Program-made: the position numbers and the translations under genes
Source: Roseibium aquae
Lineage (GTDB): Bacteria > Pseudomonadota > Alphaproteobacteria > Rhizobiales > Stappiaceae
Direction: 5' to 3'
Length of the DNA: 64,000 nucleotides
Assembly: GCF_008711285.1 (NCBI RefSeq)
Contig: NZ_VXDC01000002.1
Coordinates: 186,001 to 250,000 of the forward strand
Notes under the pieces: model-generated
The model's database searches: none
What the model saw: the letters and a program-made list of their open reading frames with translations, nothing else
Told to the model about the DNA's origin: nothing
Shown here: in pieces, positions 18,238 through 26,544 of the stretch
Numbering within the stretch: the stretch's first letter is position 1
Layout: every line of letters starts with the position of its first letter

Positions 18238-19833
18238 TTGACACGCGATTTTCAATTACCCGGACGGTCCCCCGTGCATGCCCGGGAAGCCGCAGTTGCC
18301 ACATCGCATCCGTTGGCCACAAGCGCCGCGCTCGAAATCCTTCTCGAAGGTGGCAATGCCGTCGATGCCGCGATCGCGGCGGTCGCGGTCCAAGGTGTTG
18401 TCGAGCCGCACATGACGGGGATTGGCGGGGATTGCTTCGTCATTGTCACGGAACCGGACGGTCGGATGATCGGATTCAACGGATCCGGCGGCGCGCCCAA
18501 AGCGGCCATGCCGGAAACGTTCGCGGATCTCGGCGTGTCCCGGTTCGAACCAACATCTGCGCATACTGTGACGGTACCCGGCGCCGTCCGCGCCTGGGAA
18601 ACGCTGTTGAAGGCGCATGGAACACGCGGTTTCGACCGGCTGTTGAAGCGGGCGATCGGCTATGCCCGCGATGGATTTACAGTTGCGCCGCGCGTGGCCC
18701 ACGACTGGGCGAACAATGTCGAAAAACTGTCGGTTCATGACCATACCCGCGCGTGTTACCTTTTGAACGGAGCCCCACCCGCTGCCGGCACGGTGTTGAA
18801 ATATCCGCTCCTGGCGGACACGCTCAGCGCAATTGCGGAAGGGGGAGCCGACGCGTTTTACTCAGGGCCGATTGGCGAAGAGATTGCAAGCACGCTTGCA
18901 AAGCTCGGCGGGCTCATGACAGCCGATGATCTGGCGGCCTGCCACACGACCGCCGTTTCGCCAATTCTGCGGGATTACAAGGGGCATACAATCGCGGAGT
19001 TGCCACCGAACGGACAAGGCGTCATCGCGCTTCTGATCCTGGGTATTCTGGAGCGTTTCGAGCTTGAAACGCTCGATCCCCTGGGACCTGAACGGTTTCA
19101 CCTGGAAATGGAGGCCGCCCGCATCGCCTACACCGTCCGGGATCAATTCGTAACCGATCCCGGGTTCATGGACATTTGCCATACGTCCCTGGTTACGGAC
19201 GCGTATATCGACCGGCTGGCGGGCATGATTGCCATCGACCGCAGGCTCGCCGACATTCCAGGCAGCAGTTTGCCGCCGCAAACCGATACGGTGTATCTGA
19301 CCGTGGTGGACAAGGACGGGCTTTCGGTTTCGTTCATCAACTCGCTGTTCAACGAATTCGGCAGTGGGATCACGACGCCCAAGTCCGGGATCCTGCTCCA
19401 CAATCGCGGATATGTCTTCACGCCCGAACCCGGAAAGGCGCAGTCGATTTCCGGCGGCAAGCGCCCGCTGCACACGATTATCCCGGCCATGGCCCTAAAG
19501 GATGGGGCGCCGTGGCTCTCGTTTGGGGTCATGGGCGGCCACTATCAGGCGTGCGGTCATGCGCATCTTCTGACCAACATCATCGATTATGGGATGGACG
19601 TTCAAGCTGCGATCGATGCGCCACGCATGTTCTTCGATGTTGAAACGCATGCCCTGAATATCGAGAGCACCGTTCCGGCGCGAACCGTCGACAGTCTGAG
19701 GTATCGGGGTCACGAGGCATCCATCGCCACCACGGCGATTGGCGGAGCGCAGGCGATCATGATCGATCGGGAGCGGGGGGTTCTGACGGCTGGATCGGAT
19801 CCGCGCAAGGACGGGCATGCGGCCGGTCTTTGA
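18238..19833 (+). CDS. Gamma-glutamyltransferase family protein
   Basis: A 531-residue Ntn-hydrolase of the gamma-glutamyltransferase family. It would process itself into large and small subunits and act on gamma-glutamyl compounds such as glutathione. The N-terminal GGNAVDAAIAA and GIGGDCFVIV blocks are typical. The predicted self-cleavage and nucleophile threonine is in DTVYLTVVDKDG, where the usual TTH is TVY. I see no signal peptide, so it may be cytosolic like YwrD-type relatives. The start is TTG 18238, which has GGAGGAAG upstream; no better ATG fits. The variant around the nucleophile makes the exact substrate uncertain. Confidence 0.85.
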   Translation: MTRDFQLPGRSPVHAREAAVATSHPLATSAALEILLEGGNAVDAAIAAVAVQGVVEPHMTGIGGDCFVIVTEPDGRMIGFNGSGGAPKAAMPETFADLGVSRFEPTSAHTVTVPGAVRAWETLLKAHGTRGFDRLLKRAIGYARDGFTVAPRVAHDWANNVEKLSVHDHTRACYLLNGAPPAAGTVLKYPLLADTLSAIAEGGADAFYSGPIGEEIASTLAKLGGLMTADDLAACHTTAVSPILRDYKGHTIAELPPNGQGVIALLILGILERFELETLDPLGPERFHLEMEAARIAYTVRDQFVTDPGFMDICHTSLVTDAYIDRLAGMIAIDRRLADIPGSSLPPQTDTVYLTVVDKDGLSVSFINSLFNEFGSGITTPKSGILLHNRGYVFTPEPGKAQSISGGKRPLHTIIPAMALKDGAPWLSFGVMGGHYQACGHAHLLTNIIDYGMDVQAAIDAPRMFFDVETHALNIESTVPARTVDSLRYRGHEASIATTAIGGAQAIMIDRERGVLTAGSDPRKDGHAAGL

Positions 19834-19867
19834 CCCGGCCGGGCCGACCAGCGGTCCCGCGCGCAAA

Positions 19868-20266
19868 TCATCGGACGGTCGACACAAGCCGTCCGCACTC
19901 CCGCCGCCGCGGCAGGGCCGAGGTGGTCCGATAGGCCCTTGTGCCGACATCCGGCGTTTCCCGGCGATAGGTCCGGGTTTGCGGGAAGTCTTCCTTCATC
20001 GCGATCAGATGCGCGAGGAAAACAGCGTTGGGTCGATACCTGGCAGGCAGCGGTGGATGGTCGCCGGGATCCTGCACGGCCACAATGGCGGGAACCCGGC
20101 GGTCGATCTCGGCGTGCCGGTCGTGGTCCCGGCCTTCATGGTTGTTGCCATGGCCGAGGTTCATTGTGAAACGCCCGAGGGCGGAAATCCGTTCTATTCG
20201 CACGGCGATTGCCTTCACCTGTCCCAGAACGGCACGTCTGGCGCGTGCCTGCCATGTCCTTCGCAA
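19868..20266 (-). CDS. Small conserved hypothetical protein
   Basis: Up to 132 residues, with the true start uncertain; an internal ATG gives about 98. I do not know its function. The C-terminal half (PARYRPNAVFLAHLIAMKE, then PQTRTYRRE and TRAYRTT) resembles a family of short alphaproteobacterial proteins. In my recollection these carry an RP-x3-F-x-x-LI-A core followed by PQTR and RRAEP. Arginine-rich, no membrane segment. It is convergent with the gamma-glutamyltransferase gene, 34 bases between stops. A perfect CtrA-type box lies just upstream, so cell-cycle control is possible. Confidence 0.55.
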   Translation of the reverse strand: MRRTWQARARRAVLGQVKAIAVRIERISALGRFTMNLGHGNNHEGRDHDRHAEIDRRVPAIVAVQDPGDHPPLPARYRPNAVFLAHLIAMKEDFPQTRTYRRETPDVGTRAYRTTSALPRRRECGRLVSTVR

Positions 20267-20280
20267 AGCTCATGCCAATG

Positions 20281-20302
20281 TTAACCTTTTGTTAACCTTT
20301 TG
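20281..20302. promoter_or_regulatory. CtrA-type box and 11-base tandem repeat
   Basis: TTAACCTTTTG occurs twice in tandem (20281-20291, 20292-20302), creating TTAA-N7-TTAAC, the full consensus for the cell-cycle regulator CtrA. It lies 15 bases from the upstream end of the small minus-strand gene and 170 bases before the FkbM gene on the plus strand. Confidence 0.5.
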
Positions 20303-20471
20303 TCTGCGGAACGCACCGGATTGTGAAGTGTTGGTTAACCCGGGGACGCCGTTGGGGGCAGATTGCGGGCATTGCGGGGACAAATAGGTCTTGGATCGCT
20401 TTGCGAAGCCGGATTGGACCGCGTAGGCTGTGCGCCGTGGTGATTCAGGCAAACCGGAAAAGAGGTGTGGG

Positions 20472-21221
20472 ATGCCGTCGACTGGGCTTTCCGGGCTTTT
20501 CCGCTCCTTTGATGTCTATTATCGGGACGCGGGCCGCCGCAGTGCGATGGAAGCGCTCTATGCCCGGTTTCTCCGTCCGGGCGATCTGGCCTTCGACATC
20601 GGATCTCATGTCGGAGATCGGGTGTCGGCCATGAGGTTACTGGGAGCGCAGGTGGTGGCGGTCGAGCCCCAACCGATGCCCTATCGGGCGCTGCGCCTGA
20701 TCCATGGCCGAGACCGGAAGGTGCGCCTGGTGCAGGCCGCCTGCGGCGAAGCGTATGGCGAGGTGGAACTCTTTGTGAACTCCGCCAACCCGACCGTCTC
20801 GACCGCGTCGCCGGCCTTCACGCAAGCCGCGAGCGGCGCCGCCGGTTGGGAAGGCCAGACCTGGGACCGGTCCGTGACGGTCCCATTGGTCTGCCTGGAT
20901 AGCCTGATTGAACGCTTTGGATCTCCCGCGTTCATCAAAATCGACGTGGAAGGATATGAACCGAAGGTTCTGGCTGGGTTGTCGCGACCTGTTCCGGCCC
21001 TCTCCTTCGAGTTCACCTTGATCCAGATCGATCTTGTGCCATCCTGCCTCGAAAGACTGACGGCCCTGGGTTTTGACCGGTTCAACTATGCGCTCGGTGA
21101 AAGTCACCGTCTCGCGTTCGAGCGGGCCGTTTCCAGCGCGGTGCTTCTGGATGCTGTGATGTCCCTGCCGGCAAGCGCCAATTCCGGCGATGTTTATGCC
21201 TGGGCGCCGGCTGCGGCGTGA
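20472..21221 (+). CDS. FkbM family methyltransferase
   Basis: A 249-residue SAM-dependent O-methyltransferase of the FkbM family, usually acting on sugars, lipids or polyketides. It shows DLAFDIGSHVGDRVSAM (SAM loop), VVAVEPQPMPYRAL, and the signature FIKIDVEGYEPKVLAGL near residue 160. ATG 20472 (MPSTGLSGL) is chosen over an upstream frame extension lacking homology. It is probably monocistronic and converges with the GGDEF gene. The substrate cannot be inferred from neighbours. Confidence 0.85.
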   Translation: MPSTGLSGLFRSFDVYYRDAGRRSAMEALYARFLRPGDLAFDIGSHVGDRVSAMRLLGAQVVAVEPQPMPYRALRLIHGRDRKVRLVQAACGEAYGEVELFVNSANPTVSTASPAFTQAASGAAGWEGQTWDRSVTVPLVCLDSLIERFGSPAFIKIDVEGYEPKVLAGLSRPVPALSFEFTLIQIDLVPSCLERLTALGFDRFNYALGESHRLAFERAVSSAVLLDAVMSLPASANSGDVYAWAPAAA

Positions 21222-21301
21222 GCGGTTGCGACAAGTCCGGGTTCCTGGAGCATCGCATTCCCAGGTTGGATCGTGCCGCTCCAACCTGACCGGGAAGGTC
21301 T

Positions 21302-23293
21302 TCAGCTTCCGGTTTGCTTCAGGGTGGCCGTTGTGGCGTTCAACTTGCCGTTCTTCCAGGCCTCAAGCAATTCGCTCTGGCTCATGGGCCGGGCGAAGTG
21401 GTGGCCTTGTAACTCCGCACAATTGGTTTCCTTCAACAAGCCGGCATGGACCGCTGTCTCCACGCCGACAGCAACGATGTCCGCCTTGTATGAGGTCGCG
21501 ATATCGATCAATGACTTGACCAGTTTGCGTGCAGCCTCCGAATGCGGCATGGGCCGGATGATCTTGGGATCGAGCTTGATCTTGTCGGGCCGGATGGTCA
21601 GCAGACTTGTGATCGATCCGTTGACACCGCCGAAGCCGTCGAGAGCGATCTTTGCCCCCTTGTCGCGCAATGCAGTCACCAGCCAGAGCGCCTCATCGGC
21701 CTTCTGCCCGGACAGATTGGCATCCGAGAGTTCATAGACAATCTTTTGGCTGCCCTGGCATTTTTCCATGAACCAATCCAGGTCCTCCAGGCCGGGTTGG
21801 CTGATGTTGAAGGAAAGCTCAGGAATCGTAAGGCCGGCCGTAGCCAGTTCATGGGCGGCAAGTAAGCCCTTCTCCACCATTTCACGGTCAAGGCGATCAA
21901 GAACTCTCAGTTCGCGTGCCGTCGACAAAAAGAAATGCGGGCCGATCGCTCCTTTTTCCGGATGTTTCCAACGGGCCAGGACTTCGATGCTTGAAAGGAT
22001 TCCGGTCCTGGCGTTGAAAGCGGGCTGGAAATAAGGAAGGAACTCGCCCTCTTCCAAAGCGTTCAGAACCTCCTCACCCCGCAAACTGTTTTGTTGAAAC
22101 TCTTGATGAAACTGGCTCGAATAGGCCCGGGCGCAATTCCGGCCCATCTGTTTGGCCTGATAAGTGGCAAGGTCCGCATTGACGATGAGAGTGTCGGCGA
22201 GACCGGCGGTCGTGGCCGCATATCCAAGGCTGGCCGACAACCGGCATTTGCGCCCTTCCACATCGATCGGCGCGGCGATTTTCGAGACGAGGGTCCTGGC
22301 CAGGTCTTCCAGCCCGGACGTTCCGGAAATGTTGTCGCGCAGCACAACAAATTCATCCCCGCCGATCCGCGCGACGAGATCGCCGTCCTGGCTGCAGCTT
22401 CGCAATATGTCCGCGACCCGGCGCAGCACCATGTCTCCTGTCCGGTGCCCATAAGTGTCGTTGATCGGCTTGAACCGGTCCAGATCGACATGGATCAGGC
22501 CGACGGAACGTTCCAGATCCGCATCCCGGATCAACTGCGCGATTATCCGATCTAGAAATCGCCGGTTGGGCAAACCGGTCAAAGGATCGTGCAAGGCCAG
22601 TTGTTCGGTTTCGATGTGGGAAGTCTGCAAAGCCTTGGCCAGGGTCAGAGCCCGCGTGATGAGCCGCCGTGCCCGGGTGACCGCGAGGACCGCGATTGTC
22701 GAAACAAACAGAAACACCAAAAGCTTGGCGGCTTCGCCACCGGGAGACACCCCGGTGGCGCGGAAAGCAGCCAGGAGATCGCCGGGTGTCGTGCCGGAAA
22801 ACGGGGGGAGGTGATCCCAAAGCGTCAGGGTCAAGACAGCCCCCCAACCGACGGCAACGCTGCCCGAGACGACAAGGACCGGTGGCAGGGTGAAGCGCAT
22901 GACACGCAGGGCAATCAGGGCCATCAGAACGGCAAACGGGAAGGGCCCAAGAATGCCGGAGATCGCGCCTCCCATCTGCAGCGCGTGGAGGCCCAGGATC
23001 GCGAATACCAACCCAACATCCAGGATGGACAAGGCGCAGAAACGTCTGGTTCCCGCGACGGCTTGTCCGGCCCAAAAAAACCGGACAGCGCCGCTTGTAA
23101 ACAGGGCGAGAAGAAGACCGCCGATCACAAGCCGATGGTCTTGGGCCGGCTCCCCGGGGGGGGCCTGAACGTACACAAACAGCGCTGCGGCAATCGCAAG
23201 GGTTGCTCCGCTGATATACCTTTCGCCCCGCTTGTCACACCTGTCGGTGTCCAATTGCGTTTCGAATTGGTCAGTCAGGGGTGTTCCGCCCAT
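21302..23293 (-). CDS. Membrane GGDEF protein with degenerate EAL domain
   Basis: A 663-residue inner-membrane signalling protein. Roughly residues 30-215 hold six or so membrane helices. A diguanylate cyclase domain follows with intact RIGGDEF, preceded by HDPLTGLPNRRFLD, so c-di-GMP synthesis is plausible. The C-terminal EAL domain is altered: EVL instead of EAL, DGFGGVNG instead of DDFGTG, and VAVGVET instead of AEGVET. It keeps N in SFNIS and K-L-D in KLDPK. Loss of one paired Asp and the glutamate of the EGVE motif predicts no phosphodiesterase activity; it may bind c-di-GMP or partners. ATG 23293 (MGGTPLTDQ). Confidence 0.88.
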   Translation of the reverse strand: MGGTPLTDQFETQLDTDRCDKRGERYISGATLAIAAALFVYVQAPPGEPAQDHRLVIGGLLLALFTSGAVRFFWAGQAVAGTRRFCALSILDVGLVFAILGLHALQMGGAISGILGPFPFAVLMALIALRVMRFTLPPVLVVSGSVAVGWGAVLTLTLWDHLPPFSGTTPGDLLAAFRATGVSPGGEAAKLLVFLFVSTIAVLAVTRARRLITRALTLAKALQTSHIETEQLALHDPLTGLPNRRFLDRIIAQLIRDADLERSVGLIHVDLDRFKPINDTYGHRTGDMVLRRVADILRSCSQDGDLVARIGGDEFVVLRDNISGTSGLEDLARTLVSKIAAPIDVEGRKCRLSASLGYAATTAGLADTLIVNADLATYQAKQMGRNCARAYSSQFHQEFQQNSLRGEEVLNALEEGEFLPYFQPAFNARTGILSSIEVLARWKHPEKGAIGPHFFLSTARELRVLDRLDREMVEKGLLAAHELATAGLTIPELSFNISQPGLEDLDWFMEKCQGSQKIVYELSDANLSGQKADEALWLVTALRDKGAKIALDGFGGVNGSITSLLTIRPDKIKLDPKIIRPMPHSEAARKLVKSLIDIATSYKADIVAVGVETAVHAGLLKETNCAELQGHHFARPMSQSELLEAWKNGKLNATTATLKQTGS

Positions 23294-23429
23294 TCCAAAA
23301 CCCTGTTGCTCGCGGTTTGGGTGCGTAGGTGGCCTCAATCATTGGTGCAACCCGTTTAAGATCCAATAACCGCAATCTGAAAAATTGCGGATATTCGGAC
23401 CCATGAGAAATGGGACCTTCGCGGCGCGG

Positions 23430-23996
23430 TCAATCAAGGGAAATGCCGACCAGAATATAACCAACTCTTGCCTCGCCGGTTTTGGCAAGAGGTAGGAATA
23501 CCTCGTCCGACCGGGAGTGACCGCCGATGCTCGAGACATATGGCAGGGTGACGAGACGCGGTAGCCCCGATGTGGCGGTGGCTTCGTATGCCGACCAGAT
23601 CTGCGAGCCGGGGCCTTTTCCCGGCAGGCTGGACAGGTGCTCGCCCACATATACCTGAGGCATCCGTTCGGCGATGAAGCTGCCGATGAGCCGGAAAACA
23701 AAATCCTGCACGGAGTCATCTTCGCCGTGCACCACCTCTGTGAGCACGGAATGTGCCATGGCCTGCTTGAGCGCCCTGGCAGAAAAATCGCCGATTTCAG
23801 GTAACTGTCCGTTTCGGATCAGACCGGTCCAGTGATCATAAATCGGCAGGATCCGGTCGGGCAGGTTTCCCCGATCGATCACCTCCTTCAACACTGGCGG
23901 GTCTCCTGTGGGTTCAGCGCGGGACCAATCCGAACGCCAATTTGTGCATACACCAGAAACCGGAAGCGTCGAACCCCTAAATAAAAGGGGCGCCAC
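23430..23996 (-). CDS. PAS_5 domain protein
   Basis: Up to 188 residues, recognised as a stand-alone PAS_5-type protein. The pattern is ILPIYDHWTGLIRNGQLPEIGDFSARALKQAM, then FVFRLIGSFIAERMPQ and GEHLSSLPG. This matches the family's W-x-x-L-R-x-G-x-LP and Y-R-L-x-G blocks. Such proteins are presumed sensors without an output domain. The GTG at 23996 lies inside the rplT terminator stem-loop, so translation probably starts further in (GTG near the VCTNW or VLKEV codons). It follows rplT in the same direction, and read-through may express it. Confidence 0.7.
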   Translation of the reverse strand: MAPLLFRGSTLPVSGVCTNWRSDWSRAEPTGDPPVLKEVIDRGNLPDRILPIYDHWTGLIRNGQLPEIGDFSARALKQAMAHSVLTEVVHGEDDSVQDFVFRLIGSFIAERMPQVYVGEHLSSLPGKGPGSQIWSAYEATATSGLPRLVTLPYVSSIGGHSRSDEVFLPLAKTGEARVGYILVGISLD

Positions 23997-24013
23997 CTTG
24001 CGGATGACGCCCC
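23978..24013 (-). terminator. Intrinsic terminator after rplT
   Basis: On the minus strand GGGGCG (24013-24008) pairs with CGCCCC (23992-23987), followed by TTTTATTT. It lies about 30 bases after the L20 stop. Confidence 0.7.
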
Positions 24014-24041
24014 AATTCGTAAGTCGTGTCTTCGAAAAGGC

Positions 24042-24398
24042 TTAGGCCAGGGCGCCTTGCGCCTTGTCGACCAACGCCTTGAAAGCGTCGGGTTGATGGA
24101 TCGCGAGGTCGGAAAGAACCTTGCGGTCCACGTCCACACCTGCCTTGTTCAGGCCGTCGATGAACCGGCCATAGGTCAGGCCATGTTCGCGTGTGGCGGC
24201 ATTGATGCGCTGGATCCAGAGCGAGCGGAAATTCCGCTTCTTGGCTTTCCGGTCGCGATAAGCGTACTGGCCGGCCTTTTCAACGGCCTGCTTGGCGACG
24301 CGGATGGTGTTCTTGCGGCGGCCATAGTAGCCCTTGGCAGCCTTCAAAACTTTTTTGTGACGGGCGTGGGCGGTAACGCCCCGTTTTACGCGTGACAT
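24042..24398 (-). CDS. rplT: 50S ribosomal protein L20
   Basis: Large-subunit assembly protein that binds 23S rRNA and, in several bacteria, represses its own operon. The 118-residue product begins [18 protein letters not shown] and includes the conserved [20 protein letters not shown] and YGRFI segments. Length is typical. It follows rpmI by 26 bases. infC is not adjacent, as in many alphaproteobacteria. Confidence 0.98.
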   Translation of the reverse strand: MSRVKRGVTAHARHKKVLKAAKGYYGRRKNTIRVAKQAVEKAGQYAYRDRKAKKRNFRSLWIQRINAATREHGLTYGRFIDGLNKAGVDVDRKVLSDLAIHQPDAFKALVDKAQGALA

Positions 24399-24424
24399 TC
24401 AGATGATCTCCTTGAGGCTGCGGA

Positions 24425-24622
24425 TTAAGCGTAGGGCAAGTACTGCTTCACGATCCGTGCATCCTGTTCGCTCAGCGTGGTTGTTCCACGTGCTTTGCGG
24501 ATGAACTTGTTCGTGCGCTTGATCATGCCGTGGCGCTTGCCGGCCTGCGCGGTTTTCACCTTGCCGGTCGCGGTGACCTTGAATCGCTTCTTGGCACCCG
24601 ATTTTGTCTTCAGCTTGGGCAT
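24425..24622 (-). CDS. rpmI: 50S ribosomal protein L35
   Basis: A 65-residue basic ribosomal protein starting [15 protein letters not shown], with the [15 protein letters not shown] core and a C-terminal [11 protein letters not shown] 24622 follows GAAAGGATGC. A perfect small hairpin sits about 20 bases before the start, and the leader is about 200 bases, a likely site for autoregulation by L20, though I cannot match a known leader structure. Confidence 0.98.
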   Translation of the reverse strand: MPKLKTKSGAKKRFKVTATGKVKTAQAGKRHGMIKRTNKFIRKARGTTTLSEQDARIVKQYLPYA

Positions 24623-24641
24623 TTTGCATCCTTTCTTTGGT

Positions 24642-24661
24642 GTATCCGGAACACCGGATAC
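24642..24661. promoter_or_regulatory. Hairpin in the rpmI leader
   Basis: GTATCCGG (24642-24649) and CCGGATAC (24654-24661) form a perfect eight-base stem with a four-base loop in the 5' untranslated region of rpmI-rplT, just upstream of the ribosome site. It may be an L20-responsive element; this is inference. Confidence 0.5.
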
Positions 24662-24836
24662 GCTTTTGTTGGTGCATTCAGAGCCGACACGGCATGCCCT
24701 TGGTTTCCGGGAGGGGACGATTCGCGAGAACGCAAAAGTCCTGTCCACGGAGAGCCGGACGACTCTGGACCGGGGGCTTATAGAAGAGGTTTGCGGGTGA
24801 CGCAACAGGAATCCGGGACGGACAAGCGATCCGTTG

Positions 24837-25829
24837 TCACGCGTTCACGTCGACCACCACCCGTCCCTTGACCTGACCTTTCAGGATATCGGCTCCCAGC
24901 GACGGCAGATCCGCCAGCGTCGCGAGGTGAACCATCGCATTGAGTTTGTCCATTGGAAGATCCCTGGCAATGCGCTCCCACGCTCTGATCCTGTCGTCAT
25001 AGGGACGCATGACACTGTCGATGCCGAGCAGATTGACGCCGCGAAGGATAAACGGAATGACGCTGGCCGGAAGGTTTGCTCCACCGGCAAGGCCGATCGT
25101 GGCAACCGAGCATCCATATTTCATCTGACCCAGGATCCGCGCCAGCATCGGGCCCCCAACCGCATCGATGCAGCCGGCCCAGGTTTCGGTTTCCAGCGGC
25201 CGCTTCACGGTTTCGGCGACGTCGTCGCGCGGAACGATCCGGCTGGCCCCCAGCGCCTTGAGATAGTCCCACGTGCTTTCCCTGCCGGTCACAGCGGCGA
25301 CTTCGTAGCCGAGATGGGCGAGGATCGCGACCGCGACCGAGCCAACGCCGCCCGCGGCACCGGTCACGAGAACCGGGCCCTTGTCCGGTGTCAGGCCGTG
25401 ATCTTCAAGCGCCATGACCGCAAGCATCGCGGTGAACCCGGCGGTTCCGACCGCCATGGCATCCCGAGTGGTCAACCCATCGGGAAGCGGCACCAGCCAC
25501 TCGCCTTTCACGCAAGCCTTCTGGGCATAGCCGCCCCACCAGACCTCACCCACGCGCCAGCCCGTGAGAACAACCTTGTCGCCCGGCTTGTACCAATCGT
25601 CCGAGGATTCATCGACCGTGCCGGCGAAATCGATGCCGGGCACATGAGGATACGTCTTGACCAGGCCACCGCCCGGACCGAGGCACAGACCATCCTTGTA
25701 GTTCAAGGTCGAATACTCGACCGACACGGTCACGTTACCGTCCGGCAGCCGGTCTTCTCCAATTTCCTCGACACTGGCATGGGTCGTGCCGTCTTCTGTT
25801 TTGTCGACCAGCAGAGCCTTGAATGTCAT
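24837..25829 (-). CDS. acuI: Acrylyl-CoA reductase (AcuI/YhdH family)
   Basis: A 330-residue medium-chain oxidoreductase that reduces acryloyl-CoA to propionyl-CoA with NADPH, removing a toxic intermediate of DMSP and 3-hydroxypropionate breakdown. Visible are [21 protein letters not shown], the cofactor loop [10 protein letters not shown] (near residue 155) and the family GGYAQ block. No zinc-binding cysteine set is seen, as expected for this branch. ATG 25829 ([10 protein letters not shown]). No DMSP lyase or other acrylate gene is nearby, so a general detoxification role is likeliest. Confidence 0.87.
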   Translation of the reverse strand: MTFKALLVDKTEDGTTHASVEEIGEDRLPDGNVTVSVEYSTLNYKDGLCLGPGGGLVKTYPHVPGIDFAGTVDESSDDWYKPGDKVVLTGWRVGEVWWGGYAQKACVKGEWLVPLPDGLTTRDAMAVGTAGFTAMLAVMALEDHGLTPDKGPVLVTGAAGGVGSVAVAILAHLGYEVAAVTGRESTWDYLKALGASRIVPRDDVAETVKRPLETETWAGCIDAVGGPMLARILGQMKYGCSVATIGLAGGANLPASVIPFILRGVNLLGIDSVMRPYDDRIRAWERIARDLPMDKLNAMVHLATLADLPSLGADILKGQVKGRVVVDVNA

Positions 25830-26040
25830 GTGGTGTTCCCCCTCGCAACCTGTTGTCAGCAGCCGTTCGTCCAATGTCTGGTCGGGAAAGATACCGCTCC
25901 CCGCAGCAGCGAACCGAACATGCGGTTGCCCCGAAGCTGGTCGAAATCGCGATTTCAGTCAAATATTTAAAATTCCAACCGGGCGCCGATGAAATCCGGG
26001 GCCGCGTGAAGAAAACGGTCCGGTAATCCTCCGGGATGCG

Positions 26041-26544
26041 ATGCGCGTAGACGTCTCAACAAGGAGCGCGGCCGTGATTACAGTATTTTACGATGGGAAA
26101 TGCGGGCTATGCACCCGCGAGATCGAGTTCTTCAAGCGCCGCACACCGCGCCACAGCGTGTTGTTCCGCGATATCGCCCGCGACCCGGCCGCCCTAGAGG
26201 GCCGGAACATCACCCAGGCCGAAGCCTTGATGCTCATGCATGTGGAAGACAATACCGGGAGGATCCACCTCGGTGTGGAGGCCTTCGTGCTCCTGTGGAG
26301 CCAGTATCGCGGCTGGAGCCTGCTTGCGAAATTCGTGTCCTTGCCGGTCATCGCTCCGGTCAGCCGCCGACTGTACCGGTATTTCGCCCGGCGGCGCTTC
26401 GAAGGACATGCTCATTGCCGTGTGGCGGCGGAAGCGGAGGGCAAGGCGGCAGAAGAACTCCTGGCGCCGCTAAGATCCCAATTAAGCGGTCACGCCACGG
26501 GAGTGATCTTGAGCACATCTTCAAAAAGCTCGGGCGACAAGTAA
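26041..26544 (+). CDS. Thiol-disulfide oxidoreductase-like DUF393 protein
   Basis: A 167-residue protein of the DUF393 family. The signature FYDGKCGLCTREI near residues 16-28 contains a CxxC pair that suggests redox activity, followed by conserved aromatic and arginine-rich segments (LLWSQYRGWSLL, RRLYRYFARRR). ATG 26041 is used; a GTG at 26074 directly before ITVFYDGKCG is also plausible. The last 55 bases overlap the 3' end of the convergent HAD-like gene, so the C-terminal tail could be a recent extension. The substrate is unknown. Confidence 0.8.
   Translation: MRVDVSTRSAAVITVFYDGKCGLCTREIEFFKRRTPRHSVLFRDIARDPAALEGRNITQAEALMLMHVEDNTGRIHLGVEAFVLLWSQYRGWSLLAKFVSLPVIAPVSRRLYRYFARRRFEGHAHCRVAAEAEGKAAEELLAPLRSQLSGHATGVILSTSSKSSGDK

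Noticed and set aside
24000-24400. infC missing from the rpmI-rplT operon as a sign of rearrangement
   Set aside because: infC is separate from rpmI-rplT in many alphaproteobacteria, so this is ordinary.
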